From: Plutella xylostella
Taxonomy: Eukaryota; Arthropoda; Insecta; Lepidoptera; Plutellidae
DNA length: 64,000 nt
Assembly: GCF_932276165.1 (NCBI RefSeq)
Contig: NC_063993.1
Location: forward strand, 10,798,001 to 10,862,000
Direction of reading: 5' to 3'
The translations under genes and the position numbers were made by a program. Below are positions 52,913-64,000 of this stretch, in pieces (positions within the stretch are counted from its first letter, which is position 1; the number at the start of each line of letters is the position of its first letter). The notes below the pieces were generated by a model. That model had not been told where the DNA came from, did not search any database, and worked only from the letters and a program-made list of their open reading frames with translations.

Positions 52913-53091
52913 TAAGAAGGCAATGCTTTAACGGTAACATACCACAGCGCGTCCATATTCGCCACTGGGCTTTTTGCTTTTTCATAGCATACCGTTTTCA
53001 TTCTGAAGTTACAGTAAAGGTCAACCGGCTGGTTCTAGCAACTGTATTACGTGGTACTGAAACGAGGCAAGTAGGTTGCATTTCAAATCTA

Positions 53092-53355
53092 CAGGGTGTT
53101 GCAAAATTGGTATACTAAGCCGAAACCTTCATGTGCAGCATGTTATATCTAAGCCCGAAACTGAAATCAGAATTTGAAAATTCCCAAAAAAAAATAATTA
53201 TTTTCCATAGAAACTTTGTTGGTCACGTGACTTTTACTATGAAAAAAATATTATTTTTTTCGCGAATTTCCAAATTCTGATTTCAGTTTCGGGCTTAGAT
53301 ATAACATGCTGCACATGAAGGTTTCGGCTTAGTATACCAATTTTGCAACACCCTG
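53092..53355. mobile_element. Miniature TIR element, family M2, copy 2 (TA target)
   Basis: TA, CAGGGTGTTGCAAAATTGGT ... ACCAATTTTGCAACACCCTG, TA. The arms are inverses over most of the element, with GTCACGTGAC near the centre. Closest relative of 21049-21307. Confidence 0.92.
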
Positions 53356-53611
53356 TATAGGTACCTAGTCTCAGTTCAATGCGCTTTTGGAAACTTCTGA
53401 ATGGTAGGTAAGTATATATCGGCATATTAAGAAAATACTAGTAGTAGAGAATCCAGATTTTTTCCTTATAATTTTAGGAACGGACTCGTAGGTTTAGTAG
53501 TAGTATTACTACTTGTGTAGTAGTTTAGTAGTATTTATGTAATTTTGTATATTATACTCTGAACAATAAATAAAACGTTTATAAAAAAAAGGAATAATAA
53601 CCGCCTCGCGC

Positions 53612-53943
53612 GGGCGGCTTAGAGCGGTGGTAGCTCAGTCGGGTGAGCGCCCGCTTCTCACGCAAGAGATGCGGGTTCGATTCCCGGCGCTGACATGTTG
53701 AGTTCTTTTAACTTAAGTACAATGTATACCATCGCTCTTACGGTGAAGGAAAACATCGTGAGGAAACCTGCATATCTAGATTTAGCACATCTGGATAAAT
53801 GTGAACCCACCAACCCGCAGTGGACCAGCGTGGTGGGAAATGGTCCAAGCTTAGGAAGGCAGTTAGACCTTGGGGATATGCACAAAGGTTCCACTCGAGA
53901 GAGCCAGGTGCAGGTACTTACACCCCCACAGAGAATAGAATAG
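53612..53943 (+). mobile_element. tRNA-derived SINE (S2), full length with 13 bp TSD
   Basis: AACCGCCTCGCGC at 53599-53611 and 53944-53956 flanks the insertion exactly. The head GAGCGGTGGTAGCTCAGTCG (A box) and CGGGTTCGATTCCCGGC (B box) is tRNA-like. A long body includes GGTGAAGGAAAACATCGTGA, GGAAACCTGCATATCTAG and CAGTGGACCAGCGTGGTGGG. The tail is GAATAGAATAG. The tRNA-like part has no proper acceptor stem, so it is a SINE head, not a tRNA gene. Confidence 0.92.
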
Positions 53944-53956
53944 AACCGCCTCGCGC

Positions 53957-54720
53957 TTCCCGCTTGTATATTAAAGCATAAATCTTTTAAACATATTTAA
54001 ATAGACCCAGTCATATATAGCTATAGCTTCATAAGATTCCGGTACATGTGCAAATCACCAGTTGAACGTGCGAACTCGCTACCGCACTCACTCCAATGAG
54101 CAATCTCAAAGATAAATGCAATCAACTCACAAACGTTAACACTCGCAACTATCCGCCACGTGGCTTAACTTAGAGGAAAACCCACTTATACGTCTCTAAC
54201 CTATAACAAACCCACCAGCGTAACCTGGCCTGTAATCAACCCCGCGTATCATCCCTTATGCTTCCACCGTGGAAGGATAAGCGCAGGGGGCGGTAGGTCA
54301 AGGCAAAATGGTCGCTGACAAGATGTTAGGATGAGAAAACTACTTTATATGATTTGCAACAGACTGAAAGCGCTTTGCCCACTGGAATCAATTACTAGAA
54401 AGAGGTGATGCACGCGATTTTCAGTCTTGAAGCAGAGGATTTAGGGTAAGATTTAAATGGCATGGATTTCGATACATTTATGTACTGTATAGATGAATGA
54501 TGGTGGTCAGATTGTATCAGTTTGTAGCGAATACTTAGATATTTTTTACATTTATATAGAAAATTCTATATACATAATTATTTATCCAAATTGCTGAGCT
54601 ACTGAACACGGATTGTTAGTTAGAAAATACATTTATTATACTGATTATAAAATATGACAAAAGACACACACAAGACTAAGTCACCAGAACAAAAATAGTT
54701 CAAAAGGCACCATCAGTACA
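53957..54720. other. Intergenic stretch
   Basis: Balanced composition to about 54320, AT-rich after. No gene or repeat end was recognised. Confidence 0.3.
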
Positions 54721-54733
54721 GAATACAGAACTA

Positions 54734-55001
54734 CACACACACGCACTCACGCCTTGTACTAAATGTACTCCCTTGCGGGGTAGGCAGAGGTGCATTTCTG
54801 CACCCACTTTTCGCCAGAGTGTTATGTTAGTCCCAATGTAATAGGGGGCGGGCCTATTGCCATTTTACGGGCACATCCAAGACCTGAGAACAAATATCTG
54901 TGTTTAAACAAATATCTGCCCCATCCGGGAATCGAACCCGGGACCATCGGCTCAGTAGTCAGGGTCACTAACCACTACGGCATTCGGTCGTCGGTTCGGT
55001 C
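54734..55001 (-). mobile_element. tRNA-derived SINE (S1), full length with 13 bp TSD
   Basis: GAATACAGAACTA at 54721-54733 and 55002-55014 flanks it. On the minus strand: CGACCGAATGCCGTAGTGGT, GGGTTCGATTCCCGGATGGG, CAGATATTTGTTTAAACACA, then the tail ending in CACACACA on the plus side. Almost the same as 44966-45222, so both are recent. The 99-codon plus-strand frame over it is antisense SINE sequence. Confidence 0.93.
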
Positions 55002-55134
55002 GAATACAGAACTATCAAAATATTTTCTGTACCTATCTCAAAATAAACATCTAAATTATCCTCCGTCCGTTTTTATCAGAAGCCACTAAAATGCTGTTCG
55101 GACACATCAGGCAGTGGACACAGAGATAGGTAGG

Positions 55135-55490
55135 TACATTCAGCTGCATTAGTAGAGTGCGACAAACTTATCTGTTCCGGTGACAGTTCACTAAATTGGT
55201 CCATATCTCATTATTTACTAATGAATTATATATTGATATAGATTAGATGGGTTTATTAAAACCGCAAGGGTAAATTACCATTACGGGAAAACTTAACATC
55301 TTAAAGAATTAAGAAATATTAGACATTTACGTGAGCTCTCACCGGAACAGATAAGTTTGTGGCACTGTAGCTATACACTTTTGAACCTCACTAACTGCCT
55401 ATTCATTCATTCAAACATTGACGTTTTGTTTAGTAGGTACGTAGTTTGATACGGTACAGAAGTGTATAGCTACTTATGCAGCTGACTGTA
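55135..55490. mobile_element. TACAGTCAG-ended TIR element split by family M5
   Basis: The right end, read inward on the minus strand, is TACAGTCAGCTGCATAAGTA then GCTATACACTTCTG. The left end is TACATTCAGCTGCATTAGTA then G, broken by the M5 element, and resumes CTATACACTTTTG at 55371. Without the insert it is about 140 bp. Confidence 0.85.
55156..55366. mobile_element. Miniature TIR element, family M5 (GTAG target)
   Basis: Ends AGTGCGACAAACTTATCTGT and ACAGATAAGTTTGTGGCACT, continuing TCCGGTGA(C/G)AG on both arms. GTAG is at 55152-55155 and 55367-55370. The undisturbed right arm of the host element has AAGTAGCTATACA, i.e. a single GTAG, which proves a 4 bp duplication on insertion. Confidence 0.9.
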
Positions 55491-55770
55491 CATGGATACG
55501 TAATGGTCATGTCAAAAGTCATTAAAATACTTTTTTCTCGTTCAAAGGAAGATACCATTAGGATTAAGCTCGGACTATAGTTGACTAATGGAGTACCAGT
55601 AGTTCCTGTTTTAATCCCGTGTCGTTCAGTCATTTCATTCACTCTTCAATGCATTTTTTTTGCATATTTTGATTTTAGAGAGCTTTTAAATAAAAGCTTA
55701 CGAAAAACTCACAAAAAAGTTTTTTCAGGATTTTTTTAACAAATAACACGGTAATAAAAAATAAAAAAAC
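55491..55770. other. AT-rich gap
   Basis: Nothing was recognised. Confidence 0.35.
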
Positions 55771-55857
55771 AAACACTCACACCTTGTACTAATGTACTCC
55801 CTTGCGGGGTAGGCAGAGGTACATTGCTGCAGTGATGCTGCACCCACTTTTCGCCAG
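55771..55857 (-). mobile_element. SINE S1 3'-end fragment
   Basis: ACACTCACACCTTGTACTAA, CTCCCTTGCGGGGTAGGCAG and CACCCACTTTTCGCCAG equal the SINE 3' part. CTGCAGTGATGCTGCAC has a small internal duplication. It is 5'-truncated. Confidence 0.8.
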
Positions 55858-58800
55858 TAGTAATACACGAAAATATTTTTTTCAAATTGTATAATCATAT
55901 TGTTTATTTGTTTGAGATTATATTATATATTTATTTAAGCTCCCTTCTCTAAGTGCCACACTGTGTGCATGCTATAAGGAAAAGCATTTAGCTAAATCAA
56001 CGTAAGTGTTTGATTTCCTGGCAGGAATTAGTAGAATTAGCCCCCAGACGTGCAGTCGGCTCACGTCGCCACATTTATGAATAATAGAAACACAAATTGA
56101 CGCTGGCGGCTTAATATAATCCAGTTCAGTTTGTCAAGCCATAAATTAACTAAAATCATCGCAGCCAACTATCCTATTTAGACCCGTAAACGGTTAGCTA
56201 TTTTCAAAATAGGAAATCACAATCAAAATTTGCGCGCACCGTTCGATTCTGTGTCTTAACCTCGCGGATTTAAAACTCTTCTTGCATTGAGCCGGCTCTG
56301 TATCGCTATCGAGTCGTAAATTTGAAATGGCTCTCGACTCGACTCAAAACCGAATCGGAATGTCAGGAGAGGTGTTCAAATTTAGAACTTCGAAATTCAA
56401 AATATGGCGGCGCTAAAAGCAAGTTCATTTTTTCTCGATGGCCAGTTTAGTGTCAGTCTCTACCGTACGCGCTAAGCTAATATTTTATCTGCACTTCAGA
56501 TGGCCGTTTCGTTTTTCTGCGCAGCTAGAGCGTAAACTTTATGAGTGTTGAGGGAGCAATAAGTCTTTACGAACGTCAATTTAGGATTGCCGTAGAAAAA
56601 AAGCACGGCCATCAGTTTAAGGCCTGGTTATCAAGTTCCCGTAGTGATGCGTATGTATTTTTAAAATTAAAATTAAGTTTCGAGCTAGGGTGAGGCTTAT
56701 TAAGGGACGTTAAAGAGTTTAATCGGGCCTAAACGTGGAGGAGCGAGTGTAAGCGAGATCTAACATCAGTTCTCGGGCGATGGTGGGCCGAGTTTTCGTT
56801 GTCCAATTAAAAGTTATTGATGGCTTGTAGCTAGAACAGGTAAGCCTACTCGTGAAATCTGCCTAGTCTCACTTCTTTACCCAAACTTGCTTAATTATAA
56901 CGAAATCGGGATCCACTATTATATCTTATTTGTGTATATTTGGATAAAAAAAAGCAAAATACAAATTTAAGTAGACATTAGTTAAGACTTTTTTTATTTG
57001 TATGGATAAGACAATTATGATTTATGTAATATGGATAAGACATTTCAAGCAAATAACAGGTATTCACATTTTCCCAGCAAAAACATTGATGATTACAGAT
57101 TATAAATAATTTAAAAAAATGGTTAAAAAGTGAGTCTAACTTGTTTCTTCTTAATAGCCTAGGTAAGTACATAAGTATGAGTCATACCAATTGACTCATA
57201 ACTTTTAGGACAGGTGAATAACACAGTTACACATAAGTATACCTACTTTAAAAAATATAGTTATCTTGCATATGAACTTATTTATGAACCATAAAGTAGT
57301 TTCTGACGAATCTACTGCAACAGCTGCTTATCTAGGCTTCCAACTGAGAGCATACAACATAAAACGAATACTTATCGAACGAAAAACTTGCTAGCTATTT
57401 GAAATGAATGAGAAACAATGATCAAGTTTCAAAAGTGGCCACATCTTGGGTTGTAGGTTCAATAGCTTTAATTACCGGCCTCCGAAAATTTTCGTAGACT
57501 TGCGATTTTAGCGAAGAAGATGAAACGGCGACTCTAACATTCCGTTATAAGGTTAAATTGTTTGAATGAAAGATATTTTGAAACCCTTTGATGTTAATAG
57601 AGTGTTCTCTGTTGTTAGTTCCAATAATTTATCTTCCTTTGTTTTGTTTTAGCTTTTAATAGGCTCGACCTGTTTTTGTATTTATCACGCATCCTGCTTC
57701 GGCTGTTTTTTTTTTGTAAAAACGAAATATTTGTCGAATATTTTTACAGTTATTATTTTTTAGATACTCAGCCTAGGAGAATAGTGCTAAGTTTACTTAC
57801 TTTTAGTTTGTAGTAATGTTGCTCTGTAATGTGAGTTCTTTACCTGAAACAAATACGACAACGTTATATAAGGCTCTCTGGGTAACATGACGTTAGCAAA
57901 CACAATGTTTTATTTTGCTGGAATTAGTATTATTTACGAGTATTTTATACTAAATACTAAGCATTATTGTAGGGAATCCTTAGATGCGCAAGTCCTTCTT
58001 TAGCTAGATGGGCCAAGTACCTAATGAGAATCTCAAAAAACCATCTGTTAACACCAAACCACACAAATATAATCCAAGCTTACCACTATAATTACATATC
58101 TCTACAACTTGTAAAACATAACTTTACGTAAATAATGACAATACTAAAAATGGGTGACAAGTAGGTGAATTTCTCACGGCCCCCTTACTTCCATTCCTCT
58201 ATACAAATAATTGAGAGAACAGCTGGGATTAAAGCTTAAATAAATATTGATGCAGCCTGTGGAACAGATTACGATATCAGCCGGGGCAGAGATATTATAA
58301 TGGTGTAACAGAGAAATTCGTGTTTTTTTTTTATATTATAATATTTTATTTTTATACGGCGTATATATTATATTCTATACTCGTATATATTATTCGTTGT
58401 GTGTGGCTACAGGGAAACACTGGAGACTTCTCACAGTCTCTTTACAGAAATAACGTTAAACAAAACTTAATGAGTTTGAATTGAGTAACCTCAAAAATTT
58501 ATGTCGTAATCTGTACGAAAAATTTAAAGAAGAATGTGATTTGATGTATTTCAATGTATATAACGTATTGTTTTGGTATGTTATTTTCATAAAAACTTGT
58601 AGTATTTCATTAATTCAAAAGTTAGTATATTTAGGGTTAGGCCGCTATATGTTCGAGTCACTACTTGCTTAAACACAGATGTCGCCCGCTCTAAATTCTC
58701 GAGACAAATGACTTTTACATTTCTTTTTAAATCCTTTTCTTGTACGTACTTTCACGTTTAAATAAATATTTCATACTGTCTTTACACTACGGCTTAAAAT

Positions 58801-59603
58801 ATTTACTTCAGTAATGAGGTAATCATACTTACTACGACTAAGATTAAAGAAGTCGTGTTTACTCTTGTAATCTTTAGTTTTTTAGTACGTAATGTAATTT
58901 AAATAGATTAAAAAATAAAACACGACTAAAACTAAGAGGTGTTGTTTGAATTGCTTAATTGTGCATGTGTGTGTGTTTTGTTTATTTTTTTCTTTTTGGC
59001 AATATAAAGAGGAGTTATTGATGGTTATGAGCGATAAAGTTCCGAGCTCTGATCCATTTCGTGAAAAAATTATCACATCTAAAAGCTCTAAGCCGTAAAC
59101 ATCTAAGAAAACAAAAGTAATGTTTGCCATAAATTCTATCACAAGTCTAAATGTCTATTATACCTGAAGTAGGGTTGCTGCTCCGTAAGGTCGATACATA
59201 AACACTAAAGTTCACTTCTATTAAAGATCTAGGGGTACCAAATAATAAGCGTACTCTATACCAAAAAATAGAGCCTAAGTACCTACTTTATTATTATGAC
59301 TATTGCGAATTAAGCCTCTTTTTTGTCAATCCGATAATAGATTATTATTAAATGATTACCGACCACAAAATAAGGAACACTATCTCTGTCATTCAAAGTT
59401 GCCTGACAAATATATATTTTTTATGAGTTAGGCGCTCTTAATATATTTAATTTCTTTTATTGTATTTTTGCCTGAGCTTTGCGAATAAATTGTACTGTAC
59501 TGTATTGTATGAAGTCTCTTAGAGGTTATCTTCATCAAGGGCCTCGGCTGTTCCCACTGCTGCCGCGGGCGACGACAGACGGACTGGTACTTATTTATAT
59601 ATA
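55858..59603. other. Long stretch with little repeat content
   Basis: 56180-56830 has balanced composition with no repeat family seen (GTTCGATTCTGTGTCTTAAC, AAATATGGCGGCGCTAAAAG with a PHO/YY1-like GCCAT core on the complement) and may be conserved non-coding DNA. 56850-59600 is AT-rich. Around 59480-59510 AATAAATTGTACTGTACTGT may be a LINE tail. Confidence 0.3.
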
Positions 59604-59837
59604 CAGGGTGTTACTAATGTGGTAAACTAAGCCCAAAGGGTGATCTGATCAACACGGGGTCATCTGATCCACTTTTACCTAGGTCTTTTATAAATTTGCG
59701 AAAAGAATATTTCCTTCTCCATAGAAACTTCTTTAGAAAATTTCCAAACGAACTAGGTAAGTAAATACAAAATATGTTCAGCATGACCTCCGGAATCATC
59801 CCTTTTCGGCTTAGTATAAATCTTTTGCATCATCCTG
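59604..59837. mobile_element. Family M2-related TIR element (diverged)
   Basis: TA, CAGGGTGTTACTAATGTGGT ... AAATCTTTTGCATCATCCTG, TA. AAACTAAGCC on the left pairs with GGCTTAGTAT on the right. Interior TTTGCGAAAAGAATATT and CATAGAAACTTC resemble M2. Confidence 0.75.
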
Positions 59838-60519
59838 TATATGACTGTATAAGTATGTTCTCGAGTTCGCGATTCATCGACCAACGTCACTGTGGCTGAG
59901 GTCAGAGTCATGGTGAAACAATAACTATGAACGAAAATAATATATTTAATACGTCCCGTATTAAATACAAAGGGCCTTACCGTAACAACTTAGACAGTAT
60001 TTAATAGATGTTTAGCGCTGTGAAACGCTTACAAAATAAATGAAATTACGTTTTAAACACATGTTAAACAATGTTTAAAGTTATTTGTGGTAGTAAGTAT
60101 ATACATTATATATTCTTCTTGAAATGCTCTGGAAGAGAAAGTAGTAGTAATCAAGGATGACAGTTCTAATAAGTAATTCAGTAATTTTAAAATGTTCTTT
60201 GGCAGAAACTTATTTGATATTATATTATAATACGTATAATACTTATAGTTTTGATGGAACAAAATAAAGAAAATAATAATATTATCATGATAGCATTTTA
60301 AGAAAATTTTAGTGCATTACGAATGCTTCTTTTCATTTCAGAGCTATAATGCCGTTACATCTATAGAAACTCAAAACCTAAAACTCTTCTATTTTCCTGA
60401 ACAACTGTTAAAGTGATAGCCAATGGCTCTACAAAAGGCTACATAATAAATATGATAAAGTGCGGACACAGTCAATTCTATATTGCCATAAGAAACGACG
60501 TGCCACAACAGCACAACGA
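59838..60519. other. AT-rich intergenic stretch
   Basis: A small palindrome TATTTAATACG-TCC-CGTATTAAATA lies near 59949-59973. No gene was recognised. Confidence 0.4.
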
Positions 60520-60957
60520 GGGTTACTCTATATATGCTGACGAAAAACAAAAGTAAAAAACCAAGTTTGCTGTATAGAACGTCAAAAGGGCACCAGCTCA
60601 GCATGGGCTGTGGACCATAAGGCAACAGCGCTGGTTTTCAGCTGGCCCTTTTATACTGACCTTAGTCACGAACACGAAGCAGGTATATTATATAAAAGCA
60701 AATATAAATACATATACAGGGTGTTTCAAAAAGGGTACACTAAGCTGAAACCTACATGTGCAACATGTAATGCAAGCATGTGTGTTTCGCTAATTTTGAA
60801 ATTCTGATTTTATTTTCGGGCTTAGTTATACCATGGTACACAACTGCACATGTAGGTTTCAGCTTTGTATACCCTTTTTGCACCACCCTGTATAGAGTCG
60901 TGGCTTGCGCAGCAGTACTCAGAAATGTCTTAGTTTTTCGTCATAGAGTGACCCCCC
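60520..60957. mobile_element. Family M1, copy 4, enlarged by nested insertions
   Basis: Left end GGGTTACTCTATATATGCTG with ACGAAAAACAAAAG; right end AGTCGTGGCTTGCGCAGCAG ... TTTTTCGTCATAGAGTGACC then CCCC. In copies 1 and 2 these parts are about 135 bp apart. Here an M2 element and about 150 bp of other sequence, including an imperfect CAAAAGGGCACCAGCT / AGCTGGCCCTTTTAT inverted pair, lie between them. Confidence 0.8.
60717..60890. mobile_element. Family M2, copy 3 (nested in M1)
   Basis: TA, CAGGGTGTTTCAAAAAGGGT ... ACCCTTTTTGCACCACCCTG, TA. AAGCTGAAACCTACATGTGC is mirrored by GCACATGTAGGTTTCAGCTT. 174 bp, shorter than copies 1-2 through loss of central sequence. Confidence 0.88.
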
Positions 60958-63796
60958 AAGATCCGGACGCGGCGCAATCACTCGATAGCTCACACCGCAG
61001 AACAATAGGCACACCGAGGTACGGGCGCTTCCTAATGCATCCTTGTGTTCATGTTGCCATGTATTAATAATTTTAAGATTATGGCAATAACCACAGAGGA
61101 GGCCATGTACACCGGTTATGTTTAACAAAAAAAAACATAGTAGGTGACATGTGAGCTTTCGACGCAGTCAATGTTAGAGAAACTTCTAAGGCAGAAAAAA
61201 ACATCTAAAGAAAAATGTAGGGTATAGAGTAGTTGTTTCTGAAGGTAACAAAGTTAAGGTACACAATCTTCTTTTGGGACTGAGTGATCCTGAGAACATT
61301 GATCATAAATTTAGCAACTTGACAATGCCCATTCAGTTTTGAGCCAATAATTTTAGCTTTTAACCCTCCTTCAACAATCCCTATGCATCCTTTCACATCC
61401 CATTCTTATCACCGTAATTGTCATCGTAAAAAAATCCAAATCAGTTCCAATTTTCGGTGCAGCAAGCAGGAGTGAACCCTGCAACGGTGCCCGATCCATC
61501 AGCGGCGGTATTGCAGTCGTGGGGTCGTGCATGCATTATAAATCACACTTAACACTGTTCTGAGCGGAGTGCCCGACGCGGAGTTACGATTCGGACGCGG
61601 CCGGTTTAGGGTTGAAATGGGACTAAGTTTCAAATGCCGGTTGAAGTTTGATCTTTGCATTGGAATTGGGTTTGCGGTTGTGAATTGATATTTTCATGAA
61701 AAGGTTGTGCGTTTTGGCAATTAGGCTCGTTAAAATAGTATTGTAACATCAAATATAGGTAGGTACAAACTTGCTTTAGTAACTCATAACTTTCAAATAG
61801 GCAGTGCAAATAAATAACCAAGGTTTTTGTTTATAATATATATTCAGTAAAACTCAATTATAATTTTATTTTTGTAAGTCACAATAAAATAATAATTATA
61901 ATCTAAATGTCCTACACAGCTATTTGAGATGGCAAGCTAATTCCAAGGTATGCTATAATATTGCTCCTAAATTCTATAAACAATCCGAGACCTAAGTCAA
62001 CGCTTAGTAAAGATTTATTTAAAACATTTGTCTACGCGGAGACCCTCTTCAATCCTTTGAAAGCCCTAATTCTAGGCCTTTTATAAACATAGGAGAACAA
62101 AGGTTTGGACCTAAAGTGGTTCTTTTCAATCCCAAGAACGATTTATTATGCAACAAACCATTGATATTTTATTTTTATACTTAGGTAATTTTGGGGATGT
62201 GGGTTATGACATTTTGGTAGGTACATAAATATGTGATTAAAATAAAACTGAATTAAGATTAATCACCAAAAATGCGATAGGTAGATCTCAATTACAACAT
62301 TGACTAAAAAAACAGTTGGAATTTTTATAATAATTAAACACAAACACGGAATCCACCGATGCACTACAACAACCCAATTTCAGCGTGAAAAAAGCCCACA
62401 TTTTTTGCAAAACTTTTTTTTCCGGCAATGTGCGTTTTTCCACTATTCCAGAAACATTTAATGAGTCCAGTTTTCCGGTCAGGCGGCCGGCGAAATGAAT
62501 GCCGCTTTCGTATCGACAAATTAAAAGTGAATCGAAACGTTTTTCTGCTCCCACGCAGTCGCAAAATAAAGCAATCAACATGACACCGAGTGTATGAGAA
62601 AAAAGGAAAAAAAGTCAACACTTTGTTGCCATAATATAAATTGTATACTTACTTACCTACATAGTCCATGATACCCGCATAGTACAAGCCTCATAAAACA
62701 TATTTTTCTACCTGCATAAATTTGTAAACTAAACTCCTGTCGTACATAAAGACATAATTATGTAGTAATGATTTTTTAATATTTTCTGAAAAAAGTTTCT
62801 TTTTCCAGTTAATACCTCTTTAGGTGTAGGTGTGCGGTGTATAATTTTACAATCACTATAGCAAAATAACGTTTTTGTGCATTACATAAGCAAAATTATT
62901 GCAATGAATCTGCCACCAGACTATTTTCAATAACAAAACGTTTGAGTAAATTCTTGAATGTTTCAGTTTCCGTTGGACATTTTTTCAATGAATAATATTT
63001 TAAGTACCTATAGGTATCCAATACGTATTTAAGATCAGCAACTAACCCACTTAGAACCCTATTAGCTGGTTGACTAAATAGCTTCTGCCAATGACGAATG
63101 GCCGCTGGCTCCTCTGCAGAGGGGGGTTATTCTCACCAATAACACGATTTAAAAACGAAAAAGATATCGCTGTCTGTATCTGCCATAACAGATATTTGAC
63201 ATGTACTTTTCTAAAACTCAAATTTTATGTTTCAAGTTTTAAGATAAGATAAGTAAAAAAAATAAACAATATTCTGTACCAACTTTTATTGAAGACATGC
63301 CTTCAGCACATACAACTTAATTATTGAAATTTTACTAACATGTGATTTTTTTCCTGGACAATCAGTCGATTTGTTTGTTACTAGCGCAGCATTTCGATAT
63401 CACTATGCGATGCACCTATTCGTCCTAACACAATCGTTTTAGGAAAGATTTATTTTACAGAATATCCCTTCTAGGCGCCGTGAAGGATCACGCTAATTAT
63501 GTGAGTACCAGAGTCCAGAGGGTCCAGACTTCCGCCTTTCTTTAATAATTACTGAAAGCAAAGACAGATAGGTCTACAAGACGGATGTGCTCACACCAGA
63601 TGGGGAATTGACAGACACTGCATTTTCTTCACACCCTTAGTACAGGCCTGTTAGCTGAAGCTGGACAGATAGATGGCACGTTCACAGCACTCACACATGT
63701 CATGTGCAATTTTCATATGCAGTATGTTGATGATACGCAACGCGTTCATCACTCGTGACTATCACTAATGAATGAATACTACAAATATCACGCTGT
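60958..63796. other. Long stretch, no repeats recognised
   Basis: 61440-61620 and 62340-62600 are more balanced in composition (62460-62560: CGGTCAGGCGGCCGGCGAAA) without repeat ends or a convincing frame; they are candidates for conserved non-coding DNA. The rest is AT-rich. Confidence 0.3.
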
Positions 63797-63807
63797 AAGT
63801 ATAAACA

Positions 63808-63963
63808 CAGACTAGGCAAACGTAGTGTGGGACGCCCTCCGGCTAGATGGGGTGATGACTTGCGGAAGGTGGATATGATTGGATGCGGAAAGCTAAAGAT
63901 CGCATCCAGTGCTTTAGGAGAGGCCTACGTCCAGCAGTGGACTGCTATAGGCTGATGATGATG
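63808..63963 (+). mobile_element. 156 bp 5'-truncated RTE insertion with 11 bp TSD
   Basis: AAGTATAAACA at 63797-63807 and 63964-63974 flanks it exactly. The insert is open in one frame: LGKRSVGRPPARWGDDLRKV, then ASSALGEAYVQQWTAIG and a TGA stop that starts the (TGATGA) tail. Same C-terminal domain as the protein at 33326-34216 but a different family (tail TGATGA rather than GA). Confidence 0.93.
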
Positions 63964-64000
63964 AAGTATAAACAGTGGCAACATTACGACGTCAAGCCAC

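Noticed and set aside
53630..53697. tRNA gene
   Set aside because: A and B boxes are good, but the acceptor stem does not pair and the sequence is the head of a 332 bp SINE with a 13 bp TSD.
55430..55642. 70-codon minus-strand frame
   Set aside because: It overlaps the right arm of a TIR element and has no recognisable domain.

Overview
The window looks like intergenic or intronic DNA from a moth or butterfly. It is AT-rich, has no long host open reading frame, and is full of repeat families typical of Lepidoptera: Helitrons of the Lep1 type (TCCTAACTAATATTATAAA start, CTAG end), tRNA-derived SINEs, RTE-clade LINEs ending in (GA)n or (TGATGA)n, and many short elements with terminal inverted repeats (TIRs). 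No rRNA, true tRNA gene, CRISPR array or convincing host protein-coding exon was found. The only sizeable reading frame with a recognisable function is the reverse transcriptase piece of an RTE LINE at 33.3-34.2 kb.

Layout. 0-9 kb: SINE copies, a small hairpin, two copies of a GGGGTCAC-ended miniature element (one flanked by a 16 bp direct repeat) and a CpG-rich (CCG)n block. 9.1-10.2 kb: a decayed TTAA-type (piggyBac-like) element with an acidic N-terminal remnant. 10-24 kb: sparse DNA with tiny 5'-truncated retroelement insertions that keep perfect target-site duplications (TSDs), and several miniature elements. 24.5-28.2 kb: a 3.7 kb element with ~480 bp inverted ends, a GC-rich exon/intron-like cargo, an internal palindrome and a TTAA element inserted into one arm. 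28.4-29.4 kb: a probable three-level nest that contains an RTE copy with an inverted 5' half. 33.0-39.6 kb: a 6.5 kb TIR element with repeated GAACAATGACGG-like motifs. It contains a young RTE copy, two dead RTE copies, an inverted-repeat element and a second 2.3 kb TIR element that itself holds a dead R1-like LINE. 40-48 kb: three Helitrons, a SINE, RTE and LINE tails, a balanced-composition block rich in homeodomain-type sites (45.4-45.65 kb) and a hairpin element. 48-64 kb: more SINEs and miniature elements, two nested TIR insertions, and long unique stretches.

Together the mobile elements form a readable insertion history. Several nested insertions carry an internal control: the undisturbed opposite arm, or a sister copy, shows the empty site. 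The same RTE family supplied at least three of the insertions, and two of its copies are almost identical, so it was probably active recently. The most novel-looking objects are the two TCGTC-ended TIR elements, the 3.7 kb long-TIR element with spliced-looking cargo, and the miniature element with a 16 bp flanking duplication. Functional statements rest on motifs read by eye; no database search was possible.
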